Positions 11,161 to 38,881 of a stretch of 64,000 bases of DNA are shown here, one piece after another. The stretch spans positions 3,258,631-3,322,630 of the forward strand of contig NC_051108.1 of the NCBI RefSeq assembly GCF_901709675.1, in the 5' to 3' direction. The DNA is from Syngnathus acus (lineage: Eukaryota; Chordata; Actinopteri; Syngnathiformes; Syngnathidae). Position numbers and translations under genes: made by a program. Within the stretch, counting starts at the first letter, position 1. Every line of letters begins with the position of its first letter. The notes under the pieces were generated by a model that searched no databases, had not been told where the DNA came from, and worked only from the letters and a program-made list of their open reading frames with translations.

Positions 11161-11605
11161 CTCTAAGGAGGTGTATAGTTATATGGGCCAGCACACGAGC
11201 AACTATGATAAAAAATTTTAGGTGGCACTGAGATTCGAACCCAGGTCGCTGGGGTGAGAGCCCAGAGCACTAACCATTACCCTATGGAAGCCTCGCTCAT
11301 ACTGCATGGAACATGTATGGTTTTATGGAGCAGCTCACAAGCGAATAGTATAGATCGCTAGAACTGGAAATGCAAATCACTTACGTCATTTTCTTCTTCG
11401 TTTTGTTTTACGGCGAGGTGGCACCAGCTTCAATGGGCATTACTGACACCTACTGGTTGAAGCCATATGAACTAGTGATGTGCATTCCAGTTCTTTTAGG
11501 TGAAGTGAATCTTTAGAATCAGTTCACTCAAAAGATTCGAACAAACGAATCGTTCAATTAATCCCCCCACACACACACACAATGATACGGCTTTCAATAT
11601 AGGAT
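11161..11605. mobile_element. Segment interrupting the hexamer array, containing the tRNA-like unit
   Basis: This 445-bp non-hexamer block lies between the array and a detached piece of the 31-bp satellite (11598-11666). It holds the tRNA-Glu-like unit and SINE-like text. The simplest reading is one or more retroelement insertions into the array; exact ends and target duplications are not evident. Confidence 0.45.
11221..11292 (-). mobile_element. tRNA-Glu-like sequence, probable head of a tRNA-derived SINE
   Basis: On the minus strand a 72-nt tRNA-length segment carries a strong T-arm/B-box (GGTTCGAATCT), an anticodon arm CTGGG-CTCTCAC-CCCAG with CTC at the anticodon position (Glu), and TGGTTAG in the D-loop as in tRNA-Glu. 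The acceptor stem pairs only partly (GGCTTCC against TGCCACC), so a functional tRNA is unlikely. On the plus strand, downstream text at about 11410-11467 (TTACTGACACCTACTGG) resembles the body of fish SINEs. Confidence 0.6.
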
Positions 11606-11673
11606 TTAAACTAGAGTTTAACCCTAGTTTTAAAACTACTTCGAAACCCTAACCCCTAACCCTATCACTTATA

Positions 11674-11690
11674 CACTTAGAGTCTAAGTG
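11674..11690. repeat. Perfect 17-bp hairpin at the right edge of the satellite
   Basis: CACTTAGA-g-TCTAAGTG is a perfect inverted repeat directly after the last CCCTAA-containing unit. No function is assigned. Confidence 0.6.
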
Positions 11691-12823
11691 ATACGAAAGC
11701 TTAGAAAACCCCTGCAAGTTGTTCATGGCAATTGGGTGAAGATTTCAAATGTAATGAAAAGCAAAGAGAAGAAAATTGCCACAATTTGTAAATGGAGATA
11801 TCAGCATGACATTAGGGCATAAAAAATGTCCTGCTTAAATTTACGTTCCAGTCGTATATACATTACACTACATTATGTAATGTAATTTTTTTGGCAGTCG
11901 CTGGCACAATGCAATTCTTTGACAGTCTATTCAAGTCTGGCAGAAAAATGTGGGATGGGGTGGGGGGCTCTGACATGTGTTTTGTGTTAATAATAAGGCC
12001 GCTCCCTTTCCTTCAGAGGATAACAATAACATTGTTCTGCAAGTCCGATACAAGCAAGACCACCGCTTAAATGTCTACTTTTATTGTTCAATGCAAGCCA
12101 GTTGCATTTCATGACAACACTCCGTTTTAAAAAAAATAGTAGGATTCTTTATTGGTATTTTTTTTTTTATTTCTTTGATATAAAAGATTTTTTCTAGTGT
12201 AACATGAAACTCCTTTATCGCAGCAGAAGTACAAATTGTGCGAATATATGGTGCACTTTTCAGTCAGTTGACAAAAACTATGAAGAGAAAGGCTCAATAT
12301 TATGAATTATGCTATCTACAGCATTCGTGGTGAGAGGTTAGCCTTAGCGTCAACGACGTTTGTTCACAAATTCAACTGAATAAAAAAACAAATGTTGTCA
12401 ACTCATTGTGGCATTTACCTTAGCTTTTAAACAGCATTGTACTAGACAATTTTTAATTATTTCTAAATTCCTCAATCATCTGTTTAACACATAACACATC
12501 TTCGGAGTACCTGCTCCAAAGACCCACAAAATGACAAATTTATTCATTTTCTAAGATCGAACCATTAAAGTGCCACCCTTCAAAGAAAGGTGTGTCGGCA
12601 TATATATCATAGATGTAGACCACTTTTGATTATCAACAATCTTCATCCCCCCCCCTCTACATTCAAGTTCAGTACCGACCACAATGTGTATGATGATGAT
12701 CAGTCTGTAGTTAGTGCCATCTACCATTGTTGAGAAAATTCATCTTCATCATCTTCAAATGTCAGGTCTTTGGCATTTGCTTGAGAAGCACTTCTTCAAT
12801 TGTTTCTTAGCTCTTCTGAGTCC
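11691..12823. other. Intergenic and scara3 3' UTR sequence
   Basis: No coding exon is visible. The right-hand part just before the scara3 stop (12824) should be its 3' UTR, transcribed on the minus strand. The sequence is AT-rich with poly-T and poly-C runs (for example 12647-12655). Confidence 0.5.
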
Positions 12824-21045
<8,222 letters not shown>

Positions 21046-24000
21046 GGTTCCTCACTTCGGCTTGCTGATGCTCAGCTTGATGCTCGTGGTTGTGATGATG
21101 GTGATGTCGCCGCCTCCTCCGCTCGTGAAGCCAAAGTAGTCAACAGGCATCTACATTCATTTTCCAGGAGAAAAAAAAAAAAAAAAAACGAAGTTGAAAA
21201 AGTCCTCAATGTTCTGATAGAGTTTACAAAATGGTGCCAAACAAGCTAATTCATTTGCATCTTAAAATGAAACATATTGCGTTTAATAGTGCTTTGATCG
21301 TTAGATGAGTGTTTGAAACGCTAAAAGTGCGTTGGATTGGAGCTCTGTGCTTTCATCCCTCTTCCATCCAGAGCCTGAGGAGACTAAAACCTCTGCAGAA
21401 TGAATCCATGAGCAATTTCCAGAGGGAGGGAGGAAGCAAGAAAGAAGAAAACGAGTGAGTGAGTGAGAGAGAGAGGGAAACAAAGAAACTGGAAACATGA
21501 GGGAGGGTCTGGAACTGGGCCAAAAAAAAAGAAGGAAAAAAAAAAAAGGAGGCCCCATGTGTTTTGTGGCTGAGTTAATGACTAACAAATGTTTGGACAC
21601 GACAGGAATGAGCACCTTGGACGTAACATTCGGAAATATCTTGAAGGGAACACCTGCACGTACCAAAGTTATAATTCCAATCTGGCACTATTCTCATTTT
21701 TGCTGACCTCAGAGCGCAGTCCCAAAATCTGACAGCAGGTGCAATTAGAACGTCAAACCGACAAGTTACAATCGTGAAAATATTGACTTTCTTTTCGCAA
21801 GGCTGAAATTGATCCTGGGCAGCCCATTATTAATACTCTTCATTCTTTGCAGTGATTGTAGCCAATTGTATTTTACTGAGCATCCTTTTCGGGTGACGTC
21901 GACATCCCCACAGATGCTCTGAGGCCTCATGCTCCATTGTGCAAACCAGAAAAGTATTCAATGACAAACATCTCTCAACTGTCCTTTGATCATGAAGAAT
22001 CGTATCGTGCCGCGTTTCTAAAACAGCCCACATTCCGACGAAAACGTGCTCACGCATGTCACCCGACACAAAGCTGCAGCTAAAGTGATACCAGAATCAT
22101 GCAAATGCTTTTTTTTTTTTTTTTAAGAAGTCCATCTGGAGCCAATGAGCAGTCAATATCGCTCGCGGGGCCCATTAAGCCCTGGTGATAATTGCGCCGT
22201 GTGCCAGAGGTTACTCATTAAGATGTTCTCTTTTTGCATTTGTTTTGAACTCCATACCATCAGTTAAGCCAGTCCCTCATCAACAACCATGGAGACGTTT
22301 CAGTTCAGTGCTCGGCCAGTTGGGCAAACATTTTTCATCTGTTTAGAGCTGTTATTCTCAAATGGTGGGTCAGGCTCCAAAAGTGGGTCACTGACATGTA
22401 GTAAAAAAAAATGATGCAAGCGCACAGCTTGTACATCATTTGGAGCAGTTCCAAACCAGTAGTTATCGGACAAAAATAATTGAATAAAATATATAGAAAA
22501 AATCATATTCACCAGGGACAGGAAGTGTTAGCGCATCAGCTCGAGCCACACATAAACAAACATAGTGTCGCTCAGGCTCTGGCTATGAACGTTCTGGCTA
22601 GACTTATAGGTAACATTTTTGTTACGTCAAACTTATTTGGATAGCGATGTACGTAGATCGAAAGAAAAGTCTTAGTATTTAAAATGTAAGTGAAATTCTG
22701 TGGCAGTGTTCAATGCAATTGTTAATGCATCATTTTACTATATTCATTATTGCAAATATCTTATTCATGCAAATATCATATTCATGTTTTAATATAAATG
22801 TATGTAGATATGTCTATGAGTTTACAAGACTATTTTACAACAAAAAGAGCTAGCTTTAAGATTGTACAAAACCACAGTCTTTGTGGAACATCTTGACTGC
22901 TTCACACACACACACGCAAAATGCAAAACAAAGTTTAACAGTGTGTCACGCAAGAGACTTTCGGTTTAGTCACACTGGATCTGTGGCTGCTAAAGCATTT
23001 GACACCAACAAACGCAAAGTCCAGATGTGTTCTATGGCTCTCCGACCTCTCGCCATTAAGGGCGCATATGCATGTCATTGTAAGATTGCCAGTATTAAAG
23101 TTGACTTTTGTCTCATGTCAGAAATTGAGACCAGACATGCTTGGAAAAGAAGAATGTGGGAACAAGGAGTGATGTATTTTTACATTGTTTTGTTACTGCT
23201 GCAAATGTGAAATTAGGAACATTATCAGTTATAGTGACACGCACAAATATAATTGCAAAATCAAAGTAAGGACATTATTTTCAATTTTACCAGCCAGTGC
23301 ATCCTAAAAAAATATTTTGAAGCTAATTTTAGGTTAATTATTAATCAGCATTTACATTAGCAAGTCCTATACTATTTAGTATAACAAAATATGCATTAAT
23401 TGTTTAATTTACTAAAATCATAATTACACACAAGGGTCTTGAGCACAAAAGGTGGCCCTCGAATAAATAGTTAATATCAATATTCTAAGGTTTTGTCTGA
23501 GTTTTACGAACTGTGAGCGTTGACAGTTGCTGCCCTCTAGTGTCACATTTGCCAATAACATCTAGTTCCTGCTAAAGTTGAAAAGTGCAAGTTCTGCACA
23601 TGAAAAACAAGTTAAGGGTAATTTACTGGAAAATGCATCATTCCCTTTCCTTAGCGACTACTTACATAACAACTAACGTAAGTTGTCGTTAAATAAATGA
23701 ATAAAAGTATACGAGTGTCTTCAATAACGCCAATACAATCTGTTGAAAGGTTTTCTGCTGTTTTTTTTTTTTTTACACATACAACAAATACGATGCACTT
23801 TGCATACTTTTAATTGTTAAAATAAAATGTGCAAAAAGCAGTCCAATGCCATTTGGCAAATAAATGTTCCACTTTCCTCTCTTTGGTTGAGGGTGTTTTC
23901 GTCCACAAATGATTGTGGTTTTTTGTTTTTCATATAGCACGTTTTTGGAGACGAGTTGGTTGCGTTATTAAATGCTGAGTCACCGTCATCATCATCAGCA

Positions 24001-24640
24001 TGAATCTAATGTTTGTGCACAGTTCGGTCTTCAGCTGCCGGTAAATTACGACATTTCTGGAAAAGTCTTCAGACCCTTGGTTAAGTACACAGACGAACAA
24101 TAGGAAATTGTATGCTGATTTTCAAAATAACAATAGCCGCTAAATTAAAATGAAAAGATTTAATGGGACATTAATCATAACGAGGGCACTGGCTTAGAGT
24201 TTTATAAACATTTTTGTATAATTTATTTTAAAAATGGCGAAATTATTAATTTTATATACATGTGGCCCTCACTTGTTCTGGTGTTTGTTTGTTTTTGTTG
24301 CATTAGTTTAACAATTTTTATTAGATTAACTTGTATTTATTTATTTTTAAACTTAATCTAATTGAATCATTATTTGATTTACTGATAAAATTACAAAATG
24401 ATTTTACACGCACATTAAACATTTATGTTAAATGGTTGGTCAGTGTATAGTTAATCTATGCTTTCATTTACATATTTATTATTCTGAAAACGCCAACACT
24501 ATGACTTAGACATTTTACATATTGTACATGCACTTTACTACTTTTATTTTGAAGCAAATCACCGGAAAAGTCTTCCAGCATTGAGGGTAGCAGTAAAATA
24601 CCGGTCAGATGAGTCACGTGTTTGCATGTCCCAGTTTTAT
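21046..24640. other. scara3-clu intergenic region
   Basis: scara3 and clu are transcribed away from each other; this 3.6 kb must hold the scara3 promoter/5' UTR (near 21046-21170) and distal clu sequence. No exon is recognised. A block at about 22135-22260 has even base composition and few repeats, unlike its AT-rich surroundings, and could be a conserved element. A CTCF-like CACTAGAGGGCA lies on the minus strand near 23530. Confidence 0.45.
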
Positions 24641-24722
24641 CTGCTGCTGTATAAATAAGAGCAGCAATGATGCAAAGCAGCTTCAGACGTCCTAGTCCTG
24701 GACCCTGAAGACGCACTCATAG
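24610..24722 (+). promoter_or_regulatory. clu: Clusterin promoter and noncoding exon 1
   Basis: TATAAATA at 24650-24657 predicts a start near 24680; the following ~40 nt end in a strong donor (AG|GTGAGT after 24722), giving an untranslated exon 1, as in clusterin genes. Upstream, TGAGTCACGTG (24610-24620) fuses an AP-1 site (TGAGTCA) with an E-box (CACGTG, within GTCACGTG). AP-1 control is known for mammalian CLU; a TFEB/MITF-type reading of the E-box is inference. Intron 1 then runs about 2.1 kb to the ATG exon. Confidence 0.65.
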
Positions 24723-26804
24723 GTGAGTATCAGCTTCTTTTATTTGAGTCAACCTGCAGCAACACAGCTTGCAAAGTAAATACTTTACCTATTTGCACAT
24801 TAAAATGAAAACAGTATCAATATTATTATTCTGAAGCTCGCATAACCTGCTGAAGTCTTTTATACTGTTTTTTTAAAACGTTATATTCGTGACTTGAATG
24901 TTTTACATAAGGATTTTAGTTAGTTTCAAATGCTGTAGTGGTAAGATGTAGAATTCTGGGCCACCTGGTTGAACTGATGACTTGTTTTGCTTACTCATGG
25001 GGGTGACCTCCATCTCTGTATCAGAACAAGTGGATTAAAGTCGATGAGGTCATATTCAATTGCAGTATATTCAGTACAATATAAAGAGATGCAAAATATA
25101 TATAGTAGCAGTACTGTATTTGTAGATCGATAGATCAAAACATTGATTTAAATCCAAATTTCAGCAGTAGATAGTGAGAATTTTGGGGGTCATTTCTGAG
25201 GGCCGTCTATTTGCGGTATAAGCACATGACGCACCAAGTTAGTCCTTTGGGTGCGTAAAGCGCCCCGGGCGTGCAAAAGGAGGACACCAGTATTCCATTT
25301 GCAAGGTGAATTAAAAGAAAAGGGAGATATTAATTCTTATTTTAGATCAAGATAATTACAAGTCCGTTTAAAAGGGGCAGCTTGCAAAATCTGTACTTTT
25401 TCATGCGTCCTTCTTATGTTGTAAAATAACAATAGCAAAATGAACCACACAAATAAATGTGTCATTCAAAACCTAGTATATACCATTACAATTAGTTTTT
25501 ATTCCTTTAATTCTGACCCCCCCCAAAAAAACACCTTCAAAAAAATAGTTTTAGGATGTGGGATGAAACCAGAGCACAGGAACAAAACAGAACTTAAATG
25601 AATGTTTTTTTTGGTTTACTTTGCAAAGCAAATTGAACTTTATTTGCTTTTATCTGGATTGGCATGTTGCATTCTGTGTGTTGTGTAACCACCGTCACTG
25701 CACGCAGCCTTTATTTTAAATCCCGTGGCTCGGCCTCAGAATTGTGAATCATCCCCCTTTCCTCTTTGTCAACTGTCTCTGTTTAACTCTCCCACACTTT
25801 GGATGCTTTTGTTGGCATTACTAACCCCCTACGCCCATTCCACCCCCCGCCCCCTCTCTGCAGCTCACCCAGTCTGGATGATTTTACATCATTAACGATG
25901 CCTAAAAGGAAATAGTCCAACCATGCAGTAATGTAATGAAGTGTCTGTTTTAATTGTGCGTAGGAGACTAACCTCATTATCCAGCTCATACGCCACCAGA
26001 GATGGAAAGATTTTCTTTGCTTCCTATTGATGTTCAAAACCTGTTCACAGAAGATACAAGAGATGCTCAAACAGTCTGGAATAATGAAATGAATTCCAAT
26101 TCTCCGTGAGCTGAAATACTATCAAAGCACTGATGTATATTTCAAAAAATGATTTTATTTTCTTTGTCCAATCAGATTTCATCTTGTGTTGCCATGTAAC
26201 CGAAATTATATGAGTGTTTCTTGAAGGGGTGACCTTCTGATGAAAGGTCACCTGTGTTTGAATAAGGAGAATTAAGGGTCGCGCAGAGCAGATTAATCAG
26301 CAGAAATGGATAAACAGAGAAGAAGGTTGCCGTTCAAGTTATGCAACGCTCAGCGGAAAGTTACACTTTGGTGAAAGTCACACTCAACACTAAGGTCAGC
26401 GTGTGGACACGATGTCCTGGTGATATGGTTACATTCATTCACGCCACACACACGCTTTGTCATGATTGTGGAAAGCATCTCGGTAGGGGTCAGCAGCAAT
26501 GGAAGACAGTAACCATCACTGTACTGAATTGTATCTTTTATTTTGAAAAAAATAAGAAAGCCGGAAGTGTTTGGGGTTAGTGAATTAACTTTTCACTTTT
26601 TTTTTTTGTGGGACGGAGGAACAATCATGTTTTTGTTTTTTTTAAATCAGCAGCATGTAGCCACCTAGTGTCTATAATATGACATTACAACAGCATCGCA
26701 TATGGAAGGACAATGTTGACTCAAGTCTTACCTGATCTGTTGTTGTTTTTTTCAACACAAGCATTTCTCATCAACACCTGCTGACCCTGTAAGAGTCGGA
26801 GAGG

Positions 26805-29244
26805 ATGTTAATGATGATGATGATGAAGATCAGGAAGGGCTCCAAGTCGCTGGCTGTGGTGGCTCTTTTTCTGGCCTGCGCCAACTGCTTGGTCCCACCC
26901 ACCGATGAAAATCTCAAACGTAAGATTGAGTATACTTTGTTCAGAGGAATATTGAACTAAACATGCATAAATCCATACTCGTGTTTTTTCTCTGCAGAGA
27001 TCTCACTTGAGGGAGAGAAGTACCTAAATGGACAGATTGAGAATGCCATCAATGGCGTCAAGGAGATGAAGAATATGATGCAGAAATCGTCAGAGGACCA
27101 CAAGAAGGTTTTGGACGAGCTGGAGAAAACCAAACACAAGAAAGACGTATGGACAGTTTACTCATCAAGCTACGGTAAGCCGTGAGAGCCCTGACCTCAA
27201 CCCAAGTTGTTGTGATGTTGCAGGAGGCCATGTTGGCTGCTCAGGAGATGGAGACCAAGCTGCAGGAGCAGGAGGAGGTCTGTAATGAGACCATGAAGGC
27301 CCTGTGGGAGGAATGCAAGCCATGTCTGAAAAGAACTTGCGTCAAATATTACTCCCGCACGTGTAGCAGTGGATCTGGGATGGTGGGACGCCAGGTGAGA
27401 TATCACTGGCTTATCGGTATTATGAATTTTGGTATAACTTAGCAGTCTCGTTTTTGCGACAGTTGGAGGACTTACTGAACCGAACGTCTCCCTTCTCCAT
27501 TTGGATCAACGGGGAGAGGATGGACACCCTGGAGCAGGAAGGACAACGTCAGAGCAAAGAGTTTAAGGAGCTGGAAAACAAATACTCCGAGATGGCTGAC
27601 GGAGTGGATGGCATATTTTCGGACAGCATGAAGGTAAGGTGCTATATTTCTTTTAATTATAATTTATAAGAAATAGCTGATGGAGTCTGACATATTTTCG
27701 GACAGTATGAAGGTAAGGGGCTAGATTTATTTTAATTATAAAATATGTGAATTTTTTTTATTTTACTTTTTTTAAATTAACTAAATAGGGAAAACTGAAT
27801 AAATTTATATTTGGCAAAACATTTCCATAAAACTATAATGCATTTTTCTTTTTAAAGAATGTCATTATAATGAATTAACCAACTATAATTGATTTCATAA
27901 AATACCATTTTTATTTTCTTAAATAAGATCACAATGGAAAAAAATCTTACTTGGAATCTTTTGGTGTTGGCAATGTTTTCCAGGTGGCCGATCACGTGCA
28001 TTACAACCCGCCGACGTTCACCCTGCCCAACTTCTTCCCATCTCGCTGGCGTCGAAGCATCCACTCGCTCTTCCACGAACCCTTCCCCAGTTTTCAGGGT
28101 TTGTTCTCCAACATGATGGGCTTTGGTAGGAGGGACCCCTTCAGCTCTTTTGGTTCCATGTTGGACGTTGACACAGACGTCCCCACTAATGAAGGTATGC
28201 TCTGGAACAATAACACCAGGGTTAGAAAGGATGGAAACCTTCCTATGCGGAGATTAACTATGGAACTGGAAATGTGCTCACAGATGGCAGCGTGAACGAG
28301 GACGTGGTCATCACCAAACCTTTCGGAGACGGCAGCATGACCTGCAGGGAGATTCGCCGCAACTCAGCCGGCTGCCTCAAATTCCGCGACGAGTGTCAGA
28401 AGTGCAAAGAGATTGAACATGTCGGCAAGTAGTACAATTAATTAAAATATAATTATGATGAATAAAATAACAGTTAGTGGTATTTGAAAATTGTCTGTTT
28501 CCTTCACAGACTGTTCAGGAAAGAAACCCCTGGAAGGTCCCCTGAAGGAGGAGCTGGAGAGGGCTCTGGCCATAGCAGAGCGCTTCACTCAGCGCTACAA
28601 CGCTCTCCTAAAGCGCTTCGAGGAGCACATGTTCAACACGTCCACCGTCATGGACCTGTTCAACAGGCAGTTTGGATGGGTATCTTCTCTGGCGAACAAC
28701 ACTGACGCCAAGGATGACTTCTTCAAAGTTGAGACGGTAAATACACATTTTATTTGACCTCGAGCTATCTTGATTTTCTGTTTGTTCTACTTGGGCGGTT
28801 GTTGCAATTAAATCTGCTGACTGGCCTAAAAATATTTCTCCAATTAAATCTGATGAATGGCCCAAAATATTTTTCCCTTATCTTATTTTGAACCAAATAT
28901 TCTAACTACAAGGTCATTCATTTCGAAAGCAGATAAATGAGCATTTTGCAACAATTTAATACTTTTGTTATTGTAGGTGGTCACCAGGGATCCAGTGGAG
29001 AGACCCGATGAGGACCCTGAGCAGCCAGACACCAAAGTGTCCGTCAAACTCTTCAAATCACCACCCATGAACTTGAACGTCCCGGGCGACATTCCTTGGA
29101 ATGACCCCAAGTTCCCAGAGGTGGTGGCTCAGGAGGCATTGGACCGCTATAAGGATATCACTGTGTAAGTAGCCTGTATTTGCTGTCATATTAAGATTGA
29201 ATTGAAACTGAGAATCCTGTAATTCTTTCAGTGTTGCCAAATAG
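26805..29244 (+). CDS. clu: Clusterin (apolipoprotein J)
   Basis: Secreted, disulfide-linked chaperone that binds misfolded proteins and lipids. Nine coding exons give 461 residues (human 449): 26805-26919, 26998-27146, 27224-27394, 27463-27633, 27984-28194, 28284-28424, 28510-28736, 28977-29164, 29232-29244. A Met-rich start and hydrophobic core (LAVVALFLACANC) form the signal peptide; the exact initiator among several in-frame ATGs is uncertain. The alpha/beta processing site is RWRR|S at about 226. Five-cysteine clusters (CNETM...CSSGSG and CREIRRN...VDC) match the family. Intron 6 has a GC donor (28425). The last intron is inferred: reading through gives a stop at 29166-29168 after ITV; splicing adds VAK before TAG. 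Confidence 0.95.
27591..27743 (+). repeat. Tandem duplication of clu exon 4 end and its splice donor
   Basis: The ~73 bp at 27591-27663 (exon end, donor and start of the intron) recurs at about 27672-27743: both copies contain CATATTTTCGGACAG, ATGAAGGTAAGG and TTTTAATTATAA. The second copy keeps a GTAAGG donor inside the intron but has lost frame and gained a stop. Confidence 0.85.
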
Positions 29245-31771
29245 GGGGCATCGTGCATATTCCGCTTGATCCAAACACACCCTGCAGCGACTCACTGATT
29301 CCTCTGCGCCTCCGCTCAAGTCCTGCTTCCGCAAATCGACGGTTTAACCCTCGTAAGGTGTATGTTCATCTCCTTGTCCTGCTGGAAGAGAAAATATTTA
29401 GTCGATAGTCTCTAGAAAGGCTTTTTGAGCTGACGACGACCATAAATCTGCCTGACTTTCAAGAGTCTGTCCTACAGTGTTCTCCTAACCTCGCAACACC
29501 TGCAGGTTAAACTGATCCTTTGTTGTAATGGGGCAGTAAATGGTTTTGGGCTGTTGCTTGCATCATTCTTCACTAATCGTTATGACTTTGCTCATTATTG
29601 AAACATCAATCCTGCTGTTGAGTATCTCGAAGCTAAATCTTAGCGATAATAAAGCAATGCGTAGAGAAAAATAAAACCTTCTCAAAGATATTGTCTCTCG
29701 TGGTGTTTATATCAGTTCATGAAAACTCATAAATTCAAATCTTTGGTATTTTATACATTGATTGTAAATTAAGGCACCAAAAGTGAGCATTACCTTTCCT
29801 CCGCAGTATTTTCCAGTCGATCTTTGTTGCCCTTGCTTTATCCTACTTCTAAAAACACATTGTGAAATCACAATTAATTGCAAACGTTTTAAAATATTGT
29901 GCCGTTTTTATTTTTGTGTAAAAATCACACAGCTGCTAGTCGACTCTGCAGAGATACAGTACATCCATGCAGTTTAAACATCTAGGATCCCACAGCCAAA
30001 GAGAGAAGAAATTAAATACAATATTATTTCGCTGTTAGTCAGCAATTAATTCAAATGTACACAAGTCCAAAAAGGGTGTGTCATATACAATGTACAACAC
30101 TGGAAACAAATCGCATTCAAAATCCCACCAAAGGTTTTGTTTCATTTTTCAACAGATTGCTTCTGCCCGGATTGCCATTCAGGATCCGGCAAGCGCTAAT
30201 CCATTCCACGATGGTTTTCAAACAGGGTTTTAAATGGTATTAGCTCCGGGCGTAGCAACACCAACACACACTCACACACACATACATACACACACACGAA
30301 CCATGAAAAAAAATAGACACCAAAAAAGGCAAACCTTGTTGCAACAAGGTGGTCAGTCAGTCACCATGGAAACCTAAACTCCAGGCAGGGGGGGGGGGGA
30401 GTTAAGAGTAAGGCCTAAGACACAGCAATAATAAAAATTATAAATCAAACAGGCTATTTTGGGATGGCACGAACCTTACTTTTTCCAGGTGACAACTTGA
30501 GTGGTTTGAGTGATGATCATCTTTTTTTTTTTTTTCCTTGTAATACTTCTGACAGACTAGCAGTTTAAAAGAAAGACAAAAAGTGCAGTTGGATCATTCA
30601 GGTTGTGGTACCTGATCACTACTCGTTAATATGTTTTTTTTCTAATACGGATTTAGGCTGAAAGTGCGAAACACTGATTTGGGAATTGTTTCCCTCTTGG
30701 AACATTTACAGTAGATTGTGTCCTGGAAGATCCGTGATACAAAGACACAGTTGCTACTATTTCTAAGATCTAACAGCTGTGGAGATGTATCGCCCTCAAA
30801 CTTGCATAGTGCCGACGTCATCCGGCAAATGATTGAAAATATCAACTCTGGACCTTTGTCGAAAAGGGAAATGACGGGGTAGCTTCTCATTCCGAGTCCT
30901 TCATAAATGTAGCTGGAATTGACTTAAACGCTCCCTTTACATAAAAGGAGACTGGAACATAAAGCTGCGATGAAAATGGGCTTTAAAAAAAACAAAAAAA
31001 TGGTGATCCCGATATGATGGAAACAAATATGAAAAACGGACCAAACAGAGGCGAGACAGCAGTGATAGTTCAGTCATTTGGCATAAATCAGAACCCATTC
31101 AAACAAACCGAGGCTCCTTTCCCAGAGACCACGCCAAACAAGTCACAAAATTTGAGATTTGAAAATGGCTCTTCAGTGGTAAACACATTGTAACATTTGT
31201 CTTTTTTTTTTTAACTGATTGTGATCATAGTTTGACAATATTGAATAACTGTATTCAATATTAGTTATTTACAGGAGTTCAGTGTGAAACTCCCTTTAAA
31301 AAAATTGGCTAAAGAACTCTTGAAACTGTAGATTGGTGTGTTGACAACACTGGTACTTCAGTCCAGACATTTAACAGATGTCCCTTTCACACACACACAA
31401 ACACACGCAGTCACACACACACATTCGTTCACCAGCAGTTATCTCTTCGGACAGAACTCGTAGCTGCAGCCAAATGTCCAACACTGCTTCCCCACTAAGC
31501 TGTCGGCCATGGATTCATCTCTCTGGAGAGAAAATTGAAAAGTGCCACATTGAAGAATAACTCACGTCTTCTCTTCTCGTGCTCTCACGGCCACACTGTG
31601 CTCCCCGGCTCGCTAAGCTGTACACCCGATAAGCAAGTGCGGGGCTTAAACAAGGTGCACGCTGCGGATGGGAGGGAGAGGAAAGTAAGGGGATGGAGGG
31701 TGGGGGGGTGGCATCCCCACCAAGGGCGCAGCCTTGCTTTGGAGAAACTACAACCACCTTATTGGTGTTGG
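29245..31771. other. 3' UTRs of clu (+) and reps1 (-), convergent
   Basis: clu and reps1 converge here. AATAAA-type signals for clu lie at about 29648 and 29671. On the other strand, TTTATT strings (near 29905) are possible reps1 poly(A) signals. CA-rich microsatellites are at about 30263-30300 and 31387-31425. No additional coding exon is recognised. Confidence 0.55.

Positions 31772-38881
<7,110 letters not shown>

Noticed and set aside
10841-11194. 117-residue Arg/Val/Ala ORF on the minus strand
   Set aside because: Same artefact of the hexamer array on the other strand.
11221-11292. Functional tRNA-Glu gene
   Set aside because: Acceptor stem is mostly unpaired and the D-arm is degenerate; better explained as a SINE head or pseudogene.
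25783-26070. 95-residue minus-strand ORF in clu intron 1
   Set aside because: Contains no domain I recognise, lies in an intron of the opposite strand and ends in low-complexity Gly/Arg text.
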